From assembly GCF_012184425.1 (NCBI RefSeq), contig NZ_VTOW01000001.1:1426001-1490000 (forward strand): 64,000 nucleotides of DNA, written 5' to 3'. The notes under the pieces are model-generated. The model saw only the letters and a program-made list of their open reading frames with translations, did no database searches and was not told the origin of the DNA. Below, in pieces: positions 7,697 to 14,850 of this stretch. This DNA is from Candidatus Manganitrophus noduliformans. Its GTDB lineage: Bacteria; Nitrospirota; Nitrospiria; SBBL01; Manganitrophaceae. Each line of letters starts with the position of its first letter. Position 1 is the stretch's first letter. The position numbers were made by a program, and so were the translations under genes.

Positions 7697-8074
7697 ATGA
7701 GAAAACGTGGATACCTTTTGGTGATGGCTCTGCTTGGGTTGACCTCCTGCTCCGGCGGCGGAGGGGCCGCAAGCGCTCAAATCCCGGTGCTTCTCTCTCC
7801 ATACGATATGAGCAACAAGGAGGCGGCGGCCAAGAACAATGAAGGGGTCGACCATCTGGTTCAGAAACATTATGAGGTCGCCTCCCGGCACCTGAATGAA
7901 GCCATCGCGGCCAAGGGCGATTTCGCCGAGGCCCATTTTAACCTGGCGATCGCCTACGACGGCATGGGAAAACATCCGGAAGCCACAGAGGCCTTTAAGA
8001 AGGCGAAGCGGTTCGGGGGCGACAATCGGGAAATCACCGAAAACGAAATTCTAAAAAAACACCTCAGTCCATAA
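7697..8074 (+). CDS. TPR-containing lipoprotein
   Basis: This 125-residue protein has a lipoprotein signal peptide with lipobox LTSC (Cys about residue 18). The mature part holds about two tetratricopeptide units: AAAKNNEGVDHLVQKHYEVASRHLNEAIAA and GDFAEAHFNLAIAYDGMGKHPEATEAFKKA. Such small lipidated TPR proteins usually act as envelope scaffolds. AAAAGGAGAG precedes ATG 7697. It closes the plus-strand run of small envelope genes. Confidence 0.8.
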   Translation: MRKRGYLLVMALLGLTSCSGGGGAASAQIPVLLSPYDMSNKEAAAKNNEGVDHLVQKHYEVASRHLNEAIAAKGDFAEAHFNLAIAYDGMGKHPEATEAFKKAKRFGGDNREITENEILKKHLSP

Positions 8075-8188
8075 CAGTATCATCGAAGGGAAACACCCAA
8101 CGCGATACGCCTCCCTGAAACGTCTCGAAGCGGCCCTTCCTTTCCAACAGAATCCAAGCTAAAAACAAGTTAGGTTCATTCCGTTTTT

Positions 8189-10411
8189 TCACGGCAGAAG
8201 ATTTTTCTGCCCGAATCGATCCGGCGGGTCTGGAAAGAGGACCTCCGCCGCCTGGATCAGGAGCGACTCGTATTTTTCGGCGTCGAACCCCCATGACCCG
8301 TCGATGAATCCGAGCGCCCGGGCGCGGTCCGATTTCACGCGCGATTTGGCGTCGGTGATCACATACGAAATGCTCTGTCCGGGGGAGAGACGCACCCCGC
8401 GGCCGGCGAGCTCTTTGGCGACGATCGCCGTGAGGCTGTCTTTTTGGTATTCCGAGGGGGACTTCGAGAGGGTCTTGGCGATCGCCAACTCCCAGAAGGA
8501 GACCCGCCTCGCTTTGAGCCGCTCCCGATAGGCCTCCCGAATCGCTTCGATCTCGGGGAGGAGCGCCTCGTACGCTTCCCGATTTTTCGCCTGAGAGAGG
8601 ATCTCGATCATCTCGGTCTGGGCGGCCCGGATGAACGGCGGGGTGTCGCCGCGGCGGGCTTCGATCCCCCGCAGCTTGACCTCGCCGTTTTGGAAGACGC
8701 CGAGATAGCGGTTGGGGACCCCGATCTCCGGATCGGACTTTGACGGCGGAAAGAGGACCCAGCGATAGACCCCCTCAAAGGCGATCGGGATCTCGCATGC
8801 CTTCGAGATCCGCTCGGCCAGCGCTTCATAGTCGGCCTCCGTCGTTCCCGATTTTTTGATCCAGAGGGAGTCGACGATCGCATGGATCATCTCGAACCCC
8901 TCCGCTTCGACGATTTCCTTCGCCTGAAGTAGCTTCTCCCGGGCATAGGCGGTGATCGCCTCGTGGGCTTCGATCTTCCCGAACCGGGCGTTCTTGTATC
9001 CTTGATAGCCGAAGGTGGTGACCATGCCCCACTTGAGCGCCGACTGCCGCGCGTCATACCGCCCCTTCCACTCCGGATCGGTCGCGGTTTTTTTGAGCCG
9101 CTTGTATTCGGCGCGCTTGGCCAAGAAGGGCTCCAGGAAGCGGGGAATCAATCCGCGGCGCTTTGTGCAGAGATGGTGGCCGATCTCCGGAACGAGATTG
9201 TGGGGGCAGCAAGGGCAGTTGATCGTCTCGGGGGAAATGTTGTAACGGGCCATCGTCGCGGGGTACATCGAGGCGAAGTCGAGCTCCGCGACCGCTTCGT
9301 GAAAGCCGAGCTTGGGGGCGTAGGTCAGCCCTCCTTTGTCGGTCAGCAATAGCTGGTCGGCGCTCTTGAACGCCTCGCTCTCCTGCTTTCGCCAGGGGAT
9401 CAGAATCCCGTCCTCAAATGCCAGCGCCATCTGCATCGAGGTGATTCCGGTGCCGGTGGTGGTCCGCGCCATCTGCTGGACCGGGATCCGCGAGAGGCGG
9501 GCGAACTCAAAGAGCCCTTCGAGCTCGGTCTGATCGACCAAGAAAGAGTTATGCAGATCGATGTGCCAGCGGCCGAGGAGCAGGTGCGCTTGCGCCTGGT
9601 GGACGACTTGGCCGTAGGTGAAGTAGGAGCGCTCGCGCCGGGTGACCACCCCCGTATCGGGCTCTCGGTTGAGCAGAAGGGGGAAGCGCTTCTTTTTGGC
9701 CATCGCCATTAGCTGGGGGAGGAGATACGGATCGCCCCATTCGGAGAGAATCAGGTCGGGATCGTGCCGCAGCAGCAGCCGGTCGAACCGGTCGATCAGC
9801 CCCGCTTCGTCGTCCGCTTCCAAGCAGGAGGTCCGCCCGTCGATCGTGACCTCCAGCCGCCGGGGACCGGTGTGATCGGGGCGGAGGCTTCCCCCTTCCA
9901 TCCGAAGGATCAGGGTCGTCAAGGGGGGGGTGGTGTAATCGGTCCGCCAGATCGAATCGAGTAAGCCGACCGTTTGAATGGTCCCGGAGGGATCGACCTC
10001 CACCTCGCAAAAGGCGAGCGGGAAGCGCTTGCGCTCGAAGAAATAGAGCTGCGGGAGGGAGAGATCGCAGTTGTAGAGCGAGATTCCGCTCCCTTCCGGT
10101 TTGACGGCGGCGGAGGCGCACCAGCGGACCACCTTCGTAAAGTGGATTGGATTGAAAAGTTTTACCCGTGTGACCGGGATCGTCTTCCCCGAGTAGAACT
10201 CAATCCCCACGGCGCGGGTGACCTCCATCGGCAGGTTCAAGCGCGAGAGAAAGGTCAGAAGCGGGCGGACAGAGGCGGGAGGGCCGCCGATGTAGAAAGC
10301 GGGGGAGAAGGGATCGAGCAGCCGGTGCTTTCTCCCTTGCGCGTCGATGATCCAGACCCGCATCCCGCCGTCGACCGCGTAGACATCAAAGATCCAGCCG
10401 GTGATCTTCAT
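8189..10411 (-). CDS. family B DNA polymerase (PolB2-like)
   Basis: The 740-residue protein keeps the polymerase signatures of family B: motif A ELDFASMYP (D378), motif B RQSALKWGMVTTFG (K460) and motif C IVDSLWI (D514), where the usual DTD has lost its first Asp but keeps the second, metal-binding one. A Cys/His cluster (about 399-415) between motifs A and B may bind zinc. The exonuclease region looks degenerate: the Exo I DxE position reads LILRMEG (about 167-173). It is the last gene of the lexA operon, overlapping its neighbour by 4 bases, so it is probably a damage-induced polymerase, in the role that imuB and dnaE2 play elsewhere. The role is inference. Confidence 0.88.
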   Translation of the reverse strand: MKITGWIFDVYAVDGGMRVWIIDAQGRKHRLLDPFSPAFYIGGPPASVRPLLTFLSRLNLPMEVTRAVGIEFYSGKTIPVTRVKLFNPIHFTKVVRWCASAAVKPEGSGISLYNCDLSLPQLYFFERKRFPLAFCEVEVDPSGTIQTVGLLDSIWRTDYTTPPLTTLILRMEGGSLRPDHTGPRRLEVTIDGRTSCLEADDEAGLIDRFDRLLLRHDPDLILSEWGDPYLLPQLMAMAKKKRFPLLLNREPDTGVVTRRERSYFTYGQVVHQAQAHLLLGRWHIDLHNSFLVDQTELEGLFEFARLSRIPVQQMARTTTGTGITSMQMALAFEDGILIPWRKQESEAFKSADQLLLTDKGGLTYAPKLGFHEAVAELDFASMYPATMARYNISPETINCPCCPHNLVPEIGHHLCTKRRGLIPRFLEPFLAKRAEYKRLKKTATDPEWKGRYDARQSALKWGMVTTFGYQGYKNARFGKIEAHEAITAYAREKLLQAKEIVEAEGFEMIHAIVDSLWIKKSGTTEADYEALAERISKACEIPIAFEGVYRWVLFPPSKSDPEIGVPNRYLGVFQNGEVKLRGIEARRGDTPPFIRAAQTEMIEILSQAKNREAYEALLPEIEAIREAYRERLKARRVSFWELAIAKTLSKSPSEYQKDSLTAIVAKELAGRGVRLSPGQSISYVITDAKSRVKSDRARALGFIDGSWGFDAEKYESLLIQAAEVLFPDPPDRFGQKNLLP

Positions 10412-10743
10412 CGACCCTCCTTTGTCTTCGACGAAGGGAGAGGAGGCCTCTGGCTTTCGTCGAATGTGCCCTTTCTATTCAGAAATACTTCCAGGTGGGA
10501 GACCCGCGCTTCGAGCAGCGCATTTTTTTTGTACGACTCGATCAACATCGCCACGATCATCGCTTCAAACGGCGAGCTCTTCGAAGCGTAGCTGCCGGAA
10601 GCGACATGGTATTTCGCCGCGCGAAAAAGCGCGTCGAAATATTGCTGGTCCTCCTTGCGCAACGCCCGGTGAAACGACTGCCAAGCGCTCCGTTCCTGCT
10701 CGATCAACTGCGTGAAGGTGGAGAGGGTGCGGCCCATCAACAC
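10408..10743 (-). CDS. small helical protein of the lexA-polB operon
   Basis: This 111-residue protein is mostly helical and charged (LIEQERSAWQSFHRALRKEDQQYFDALF; KNALLEARVSHLEVFL). It overlaps the RecA-like gene by 7 bases and the polymerase by 4, so all are translated together. Met3 at 10737 is an alternative start. I recognise no family. Its fixed place between a RecA-like ATPase and a polymerase suggests a small accessory or bridging subunit. Confidence 0.75.
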   Translation of the reverse strand: MLMGRTLSTFTQLIEQERSAWQSFHRALRKEDQQYFDALFRAAKYHVASGSYASKSSPFEAMIVAMLIESYKKNALLEARVSHLEVFLNRKGTFDESQRPPLPSSKTKEGR

Positions 10744-11381
10744 CCCCCGGTTCGTTGCGGCGGACGTTTTCCAATAGCGAGCGTTTCTTCGCGGATGAGG
10801 ATCGATTGCGCATCGGTGCGGACGGAGAAGAGCCGGTCCGACGCGTTGCGCACCATTGAAAGGAGCGACGCCGACTTGTGCGAAGGCGGGGGAGGGGAGG
10901 TCAGCACCACGATCCAGGTTCCTTCCCGGGCCTGTCGCGCCAGGGTTGATACGGCGTGTGAGAGGAGCGTTTTTCTCTCGGTGAAAGAGACCGCTTCATC
11001 ATAAAAGGTGGCGAGCGGCTCCGCCAGCAGCACCAGGCGGGGACGGTGCCGCGCGATTCCAATGCCGAGCTGCCGGGTGATGAGGGAGGTCATCTGATGG
11101 CAGGTGGCGGCGCGGGAGATAAAAATCGACGAGAGAAAAAGGCGCGGATCGTGTCCGATCCGCTTCGCCAGATGTGTGATCGGATAAGGGTTAAAGCAGT
11201 TGTCCCCATCGAGAAAGAGGACCCGCTCCGACTGGGCCAACCGCCAGCCGATCATTTCCGAAGCGAGCGGCCGGAGCGCGGCATCGCCGCAAAAAAAGAT
11301 CACCCCGCCCGGCATGCCGGAGATCAGGGAGACCGGCGGTCCGGAGAAGAGGGGGGCGTCGATTTTGTAGGTCGTGTCCAC
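10737..11381 (-). CDS. RecA/ImuA-like protein with degenerate P-loop
   Basis: The 214 residues follow the RecA-like core order: strand VIFFCGDAALRPLASEM at the Walker A position, RVLFLDGDNCFNPYP after it, and RPRLVLLAEPL at Walker B. The Walker A lacks the GKT/GKS signature, so ATP hydrolysis is doubtful. Position right after lexA and size resemble ImuA, the RecA-like partner in bacterial mutasome cassettes. It is 21 bases downstream of lexA and coupled to the next gene. Homology to ImuA is an inference from layout and weak motifs. Confidence 0.65.
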   Translation of the reverse strand: MDTTYKIDAPLFSGPPVSLISGMPGGVIFFCGDAALRPLASEMIGWRLAQSERVLFLDGDNCFNPYPITHLAKRIGHDPRLFLSSIFISRAATCHQMTSLITRQLGIGIARHRPRLVLLAEPLATFYDEAVSFTERKTLLSHAVSTLARQAREGTWIVVLTSPPPPSHKSASLLSMVRNASDRLFSVRTDAQSILIREETLAIGKRPPQRTGGC

Positions 11382-11402
11382 AAGCGTGCTCCTCTTCTAC
11401 GG

Positions 11403-12035
11403 TCAAACGACCGGCCGAATGAGACTGACGACCTTCCCGAGAATTTGAAAGGAGGCGTCTTTCTCGGTAATGACGATCGGATCAAAGTCAGTGTTCTCGG
11501 GCTGGAGGATCAGGTTTTTCTTTTTCTTGATCAGCCGCTTCACCGTCGCTTCCCCTTCGACCATCGCGACGACGATCTCGCCGGAATCGGCATCGGCCTG
11601 CCGCTTGACCAGGACCAGATCCCCATCCAAGATTCCCGCGTCGCGCATGCTCTCCCCTTTGACCTTCAGAAGAAACGCTTCCCTTCCTCGAACGAGCGAA
11701 GGATCGACCGTCAGATGTCCGAGTAAATTCTCCTCGGCCAGAATCGGCTGCCCGGCGGCGACCCGTCCCAAGATTGGGATCGCCCGGCCGGCGCTCTTTG
11801 ATTGGACGGCCCTCGCTGTCTGCGATTGCGAGATCACTTCCAGCGCCCGGGCTCCTTGGCCTTTTCGCAGGTGTCCTTTGCGAATCAGCGCGGCGACATG
11901 CTTGAAAGCGCCCCGCGTCCCCACCATCCCGAAGTGGCCTGCGATTTCACGCAAGGAAGGGGGGTAGCCTTTCTGCTCCACCGTTTGCTGGATGAAGGTG
12001 AGGATTTCTTGTTGCCGTGCCGTGATGGTATCCAT
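11403..12035 (-). CDS. lexA: LexA repressor
   Basis: All parts of LexA are present in 210 residues: an N-terminal winged helix (residues 1-65, QQEILTFIQQ...PSLREIAGHFGM), the autocleavage site Ala94-Gly95 in RVAAGQPI, catalytic Ser129 in KGESMRDAGI and Lys166 in ATVKRL. It represses SOS genes and self-cleaves on RecA filaments. It heads an operon with a RecA-like protein and a family B polymerase. A palindrome spans its start codon (12025-12046) and its promoter leaves almost no leader, so strong autoregulation is expected. Confidence 0.96.
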   Translation of the reverse strand: MDTITARQQEILTFIQQTVEQKGYPPSLREIAGHFGMVGTRGAFKHVAALIRKGHLRKGQGARALEVISQSQTARAVQSKSAGRAIPILGRVAAGQPILAEENLLGHLTVDPSLVRGREAFLLKVKGESMRDAGILDGDLVLVKRQADADSGEIVVAMVEGEATVKRLIKKKKNLILQPENTDFDPIVITEKDASFQILGKVVSLIRPVV

Positions 12036-12046
12036 ATGAATACCAT
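12025..12046. promoter_or_regulatory. lexA: candidate LexA operator palindrome
   Basis: The arms ATGGTATCCAT (12025-12035) and ATGAATACCAT (12036-12046) are inverted copies with one mismatched pair. The element begins at the -10 hexamer and includes the lexA start codon, so a bound dimer would block initiation. It is unlike the E. coli CTGT-N8-ACAG box; LexA sites vary among phyla, so assignment rests on position and symmetry. Confidence 0.65.
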
Positions 12047-12074
12047 TCTAGCCGAAGGGATTGGAAAGTGTCAA
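12045..12074 (-). promoter_or_regulatory. lexA: lexA operon promoter
   Basis: On the minus strand TTGACA (12069-12074) and TAGAAT (12045-12050) are 18 bp apart. The ATG follows 9 bases after the -10, so the transcript should begin within a few bases of it. From here to 12268 I see no further gene or element. Confidence 0.72.
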
Positions 12075-12268
12075 GCGGAAATTCCGGGGGGGGGTATTGA
12101 AACGCGTCTGGACGATATTGCAGCCGCGGCAAGAAACGTAAGGAGTGCAGGGCTGGGAAAGGAACGCAGCACCTTCTATGGGCAGATTGAGGCGGTGATG
12201 GGTCGTACGAGGAAATTGAGTCTCTCTGGAAACGGCGCGACCACGACCCTAAAAAGAATTAAATCTTA

Positions 12269-12296
12269 TTGACAACATGATTGGAGTCGTGATAAT
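12269..12296 (+). promoter_or_regulatory. promoter of the riboswitch-FN3 transcript
   Basis: TTGACA (12269-12274) and GATAAT (12291-12296) are separated by 16 bp. A start near 12303 gives a leader of about 200 bases that contains the GEMM aptamer and its terminator. Confidence 0.7.
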
Positions 12297-12372
12297 CCTA
12301 AAAATGTTTTTTAGATCGCTCAAGCGCCGTCGAGCGGTTTAAGCCGCGTTGATCATGAAGGATTTGTGATTC

Positions 12373-12460
12373 CCTTTGTTCAGAGCAAACCTGTCGAAAG
12401 ACGGGGACGCAGAGCAACGGGGCTAAAGCTGTAAAGCCATGCCCGCCGAGCCGCCAAAGG
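12373..12460 (+). promoter_or_regulatory. GEMM-I riboswitch, A20 (cGAMP-type) variant
   Basis: The core shows GAGCAAACC, a GAAA tetraloop hairpin (CTGTCGAAAGACGGG), GACGCAGAGC and a second stem GGGC...GCCC, the order of cyclic dinucleotide GEMM-I aptamers. P1 can form between CCTTTG (12373-12378) and CAAAGG (12455-12460). At the position equal to G20 of the Vibrio Vc2 aptamer the sequence CAGAGC has A (12384). G20A is known to shift recognition towards 3',3'-cGAMP, as in Geobacter GEMM-Ib RNAs. The P1 3' arm is also part of the terminator stem, so ligand binding should turn the gene on. Confidence 0.85.
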
Positions 12461-12484
12461 ATTTCGTTTTGGCGGCTTTTTTTT
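12450..12484 (+). terminator. riboswitch expression-platform terminator
   Basis: GCCGCCAAA (12450-12458) pairs with TTTGGCGGC (12468-12476), followed by eight T (12477-12484). It shares 12455-12458 with the aptamer P1 stem, so the two structures exclude each other. Confidence 0.88.
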
Positions 12485-12505
12485 GCGCATGGGAGATTTG
12501 CAGCG

Positions 12506-13354
12506 ATGCGAAATCTGTCAAAAAGACAAAACATTCCCCGGGCGCTTTGTCTGGTTCTCTTATTCTTTTTTTGTAAGACCTCTCCCGCTTTTGCAGGCGA
12601 TGCAATCTTATCCTGGACTCCCAACACAGATTCGGATCTGGCCGGATACAAGGTCTATTACGGAACCGTCTCCGGGCGTTACGGAACACCGATCACGGTC
12701 GGCAATCAGACCGCGTACACGGTCACCGGCCTTGGGCTGGGAACCTACTACTTCGTCCTCACCGCCTATGACGTTGCAGGAAACGAGAGTGCTTTTTCGA
12801 ACGAGATCAGTAAAACGTTTTTTGATACGTCTGCTCCCGTCTCCGGTAACACCCCACCGGAGGATGCTCAACCCTCGGATACGACGCCTCCGGCGGATGT
12901 TCAACATTTCTCTGCGGTTCCCGGAGACCGGGAGATCACGCTGCAATGGATCAACCCGCCGGACGTTGATTTCGCGGGGGTTCTCATCCGCTATCGGACC
13001 GATCGCTATCCGAGCGACCTGAACGACGGCGAACTTCTCGGAGATTTCACGGGAGAACCCAATCAGAGCATGAGCGTAACTCACTCAAGCCTGGAGAACG
13101 GCGTCACCTACTACTATGCCGCCGCTTCCTACGATCTCCATGAGAATCGTCAATCTACCGCCCACGCTTCCGCTTCTCCCTTTTCTTTAATCAGTCAAAT
13201 CGACGACGGACAAAATCAGGCGGCCGCCGGCGGGGGAGGTTGTGTAATGCGCTTTCCGCAGGAGGAAAATCTTCCCGGCCCCGCGCAAGCGGCCGAAATA
13301 CCGCTCTTGCTGGGTATTTTCCTCTTCATGTTTCTGAAAAGGAGATTCAGATGA
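12506..13354 (+). CDS. fibronectin type III surface protein
   Basis: The 282 residues contain a signal peptide (cleaved near PAFAG), two fibronectin type III domains (about 35-110, LSWTPNTDSDLAGYKVYYG; about 130-225, ITLQWINPPDVDFAGVLIRY) and a C-terminal tail of GGGGCV, a hydrophobic helix and KRRFR. That tail resembles Gram-negative C-terminal sorting signals. GGGAGA precedes ATG 12506, which lies 21 bases after the riboswitch terminator. Cyclic dinucleotide control suggests a role in attachment or in cell-surface electron-transfer structures; that role is inferred. Confidence 0.85.
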   Translation: MRNLSKRQNIPRALCLVLLFFFCKTSPAFAGDAILSWTPNTDSDLAGYKVYYGTVSGRYGTPITVGNQTAYTVTGLGLGTYYFVLTAYDVAGNESAFSNEISKTFFDTSAPVSGNTPPEDAQPSDTTPPADVQHFSAVPGDREITLQWINPPDVDFAGVLIRYRTDRYPSDLNDGELLGDFTGEPNQSMSVTHSSLENGVTYYYAAASYDLHENRQSTAHASASPFSLISQIDDGQNQAAAGGGGCVMRFPQEENLPGPAQAAEIPLLLGIFLFMFLKRRFR

Positions 13355-13418
13355 TCGTCAACCGGATGTGTATCCGGGTTTTGCTAGATGGTAGAGATGA
13401 CATAGCCCCTCATGTTGT

Positions 13419-14102
13419 TTAATTTTCCTCCCGATTCCCCCCTACCACCAGCGTAATCTCCCCCTTCACCGTTTTCTTCCCGATCTTCTCCAATACCTCC
13501 GTCACCGTCCCCCGAATGAACTCCTCGAACATCTTGGTGATTTCCCGTGCAACGACAACGGGCCGGTCGCCAAGGATCGTCTTGATTTCTTCGAGCAGCC
13601 CGACGATCCGAAACGGCGATTCGTAGAAGATCAACGTCCGCGGATCGGGCTTGAGTTGCTCCAGGCGCCGGGCGCGAGCCCCTTTCTTTTTCGGTAAGAA
13701 ACCTTCGAAGACGAATCGGTCCGGGGGAAGGCCGGAGACGGCCAGCGCCGCAAGCGCGGCGGCGGGGCCCGGGATGGGGCTGACGGGGAGGCCGGCGCGG
13801 ATCGCTTCGCGAATCAAATAAAAACCGGGATCGGAGAGGGTGGGGGTGCCGGCGTCGGAGACGATGGCGATCGAAGCCCCCTCCGCCATTTTGGAGAGGA
13901 GGACCGGCGTCTTCTCTTCCTTGTTGAAGTCGTGATAGCTGGTGAGCGTCGTATGAATGTCGAAATGGGAGAGGAGCTTTTGGGTGTGGCGGGTATCTTC
14001 CGCGGCGATGATCGCGACCTCTTTCAGGATGCGGAGCGCCCGGAGGGTGATGTCTTCGAGATTGCCGATCGGGGTGCTGACGACGTAGAGCGTTCCCGAC
14101 AT
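13419..14102 (-). CDS. rsmI: 16S rRNA 2'-O-ribose C1402 methyltransferase
   Basis: RsmI methylates the ribose of C1402 in the 16S rRNA decoding centre using S-adenosylmethionine. The 227-residue protein has the family opening GTLYVVSTPIGNLEDITLRAL, then AAEDTRHTQKLL, IVSDAGTPTLSDPG, and SGLPPDRFVFEGFLP, matching the usual tetrapyrrole-methylase-fold layout. It is slightly shorter than the E. coli form and lacks the small C-terminal domain. It lies 14 bases after gmhA on the same strand and converges with the FN3 gene. Confidence 0.95.
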   Translation of the reverse strand: MSGTLYVVSTPIGNLEDITLRALRILKEVAIIAAEDTRHTQKLLSHFDIHTTLTSYHDFNKEEKTPVLLSKMAEGASIAIVSDAGTPTLSDPGFYLIREAIRAGLPVSPIPGPAAALAALAVSGLPPDRFVFEGFLPKKKGARARRLEQLKPDPRTLIFYESPFRIVGLLEEIKTILGDRPVVVAREITKMFEEFIRGTVTEVLEKIGKKTVKGEITLVVGGNREEN

Positions 14103-14116
14103 GGAGGGTCCGAGGG

Positions 14117-14701
14117 TTAGGAGATCTGCTGTTCCAGCAGCAAGCAGAGGAGGTGGCCGATCATGATGTGCGATTCTTGAATCCGGGCGGTGTTCGATGA
14201 GGAAACTTTAAGACAAAGATCGGTTTGGGAGGCGAGCTTCCCCCCCTTCTCGCCGGTCAACCCGATCGTCTTCGCCCCCTTTAATTTGGCGGCGGCGATC
14301 CCTTCCAGGACGTTGGGAGAATTCCCACTGGTGCTGATGCCGATGACGACATCGGCCGGCTGGACCCACGCCTCGACCTGCCGGGAGAAAATCTTGTCGT
14401 AGCCGTAATCGTTGCCGATGGCGGTGAGGGTCGAGCTGTTCGTCGTCAAAGCGATGGCGGGGAGGGCGCGCCGTTCCCGTTCAAATCGTCCGACCAACTC
14501 CGCGGCGATGTGCTGGGCATCCCCGGCGCTTCCGCCGTTTCCGAAAAGGACAAGTTTTCCGCCGTTTCCATAAGAGGCAACGATCCAGGCCGCCGCTTGA
14601 GCGATCTCCGGGATCATGTTCCGGACGATGGCCTCTTTGACCTGGATGCTCTCCTGGATCGTCCGCCGGATGATCTCAGCCGATTGTTCAGAAATTCCCA
14701 T
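14117..14701 (-). CDS. gmhA: phosphoheptose isomerase (SIS domain)
   Basis: This 194-residue SIS-domain protein matches sedoheptulose-7-phosphate isomerase, the first step of ADP-heptose synthesis for lipopolysaccharide core. Signature segments are FGNGGSAGDAQHIAAELVGRF, NDYGYDKIFSRQVEAW, GISTSGNSPNVLEG and the C-terminal QESHIMIGHLLC with the conserved Glu and His. It implies an LPS-bearing outer membrane. It is divergent from ugd, another nucleotide-sugar gene, across 149 bases. Confidence 0.93.
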   Translation of the reverse strand: MGISEQSAEIIRRTIQESIQVKEAIVRNMIPEIAQAAAWIVASYGNGGKLVLFGNGGSAGDAQHIAAELVGRFERERRALPAIALTTNSSTLTAIGNDYGYDKIFSRQVEAWVQPADVVIGISTSGNSPNVLEGIAAAKLKGAKTIGLTGEKGGKLASQTDLCLKVSSSNTARIQESHIMIGHLLCLLLEQQIS

Positions 14702-14794
14702 CGCAGCACCTATTAATCATGTCTAAATGGGCTAAGCCTACACTTTTATTCGTGTGGAGTCAACGAACAACTAGACTGAAATCGATCTTTCGTC

Positions 14795-14823
14795 TTGTTA
14801 ATTTTCGCTCTTTTTCGTATACT
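14795..14823 (+). promoter_or_regulatory. ugd: ugd promoter
   Basis: TTGTTA (14795-14800) and TATACT (14818-14823) are 17 bp apart, 27 bases before the ugd ATG, which has its own GGAGGAAAG site. Confidence 0.65.
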
Positions 14824-14850
14824 CTTTAGATCAATCACGGAGGAAAGTCG

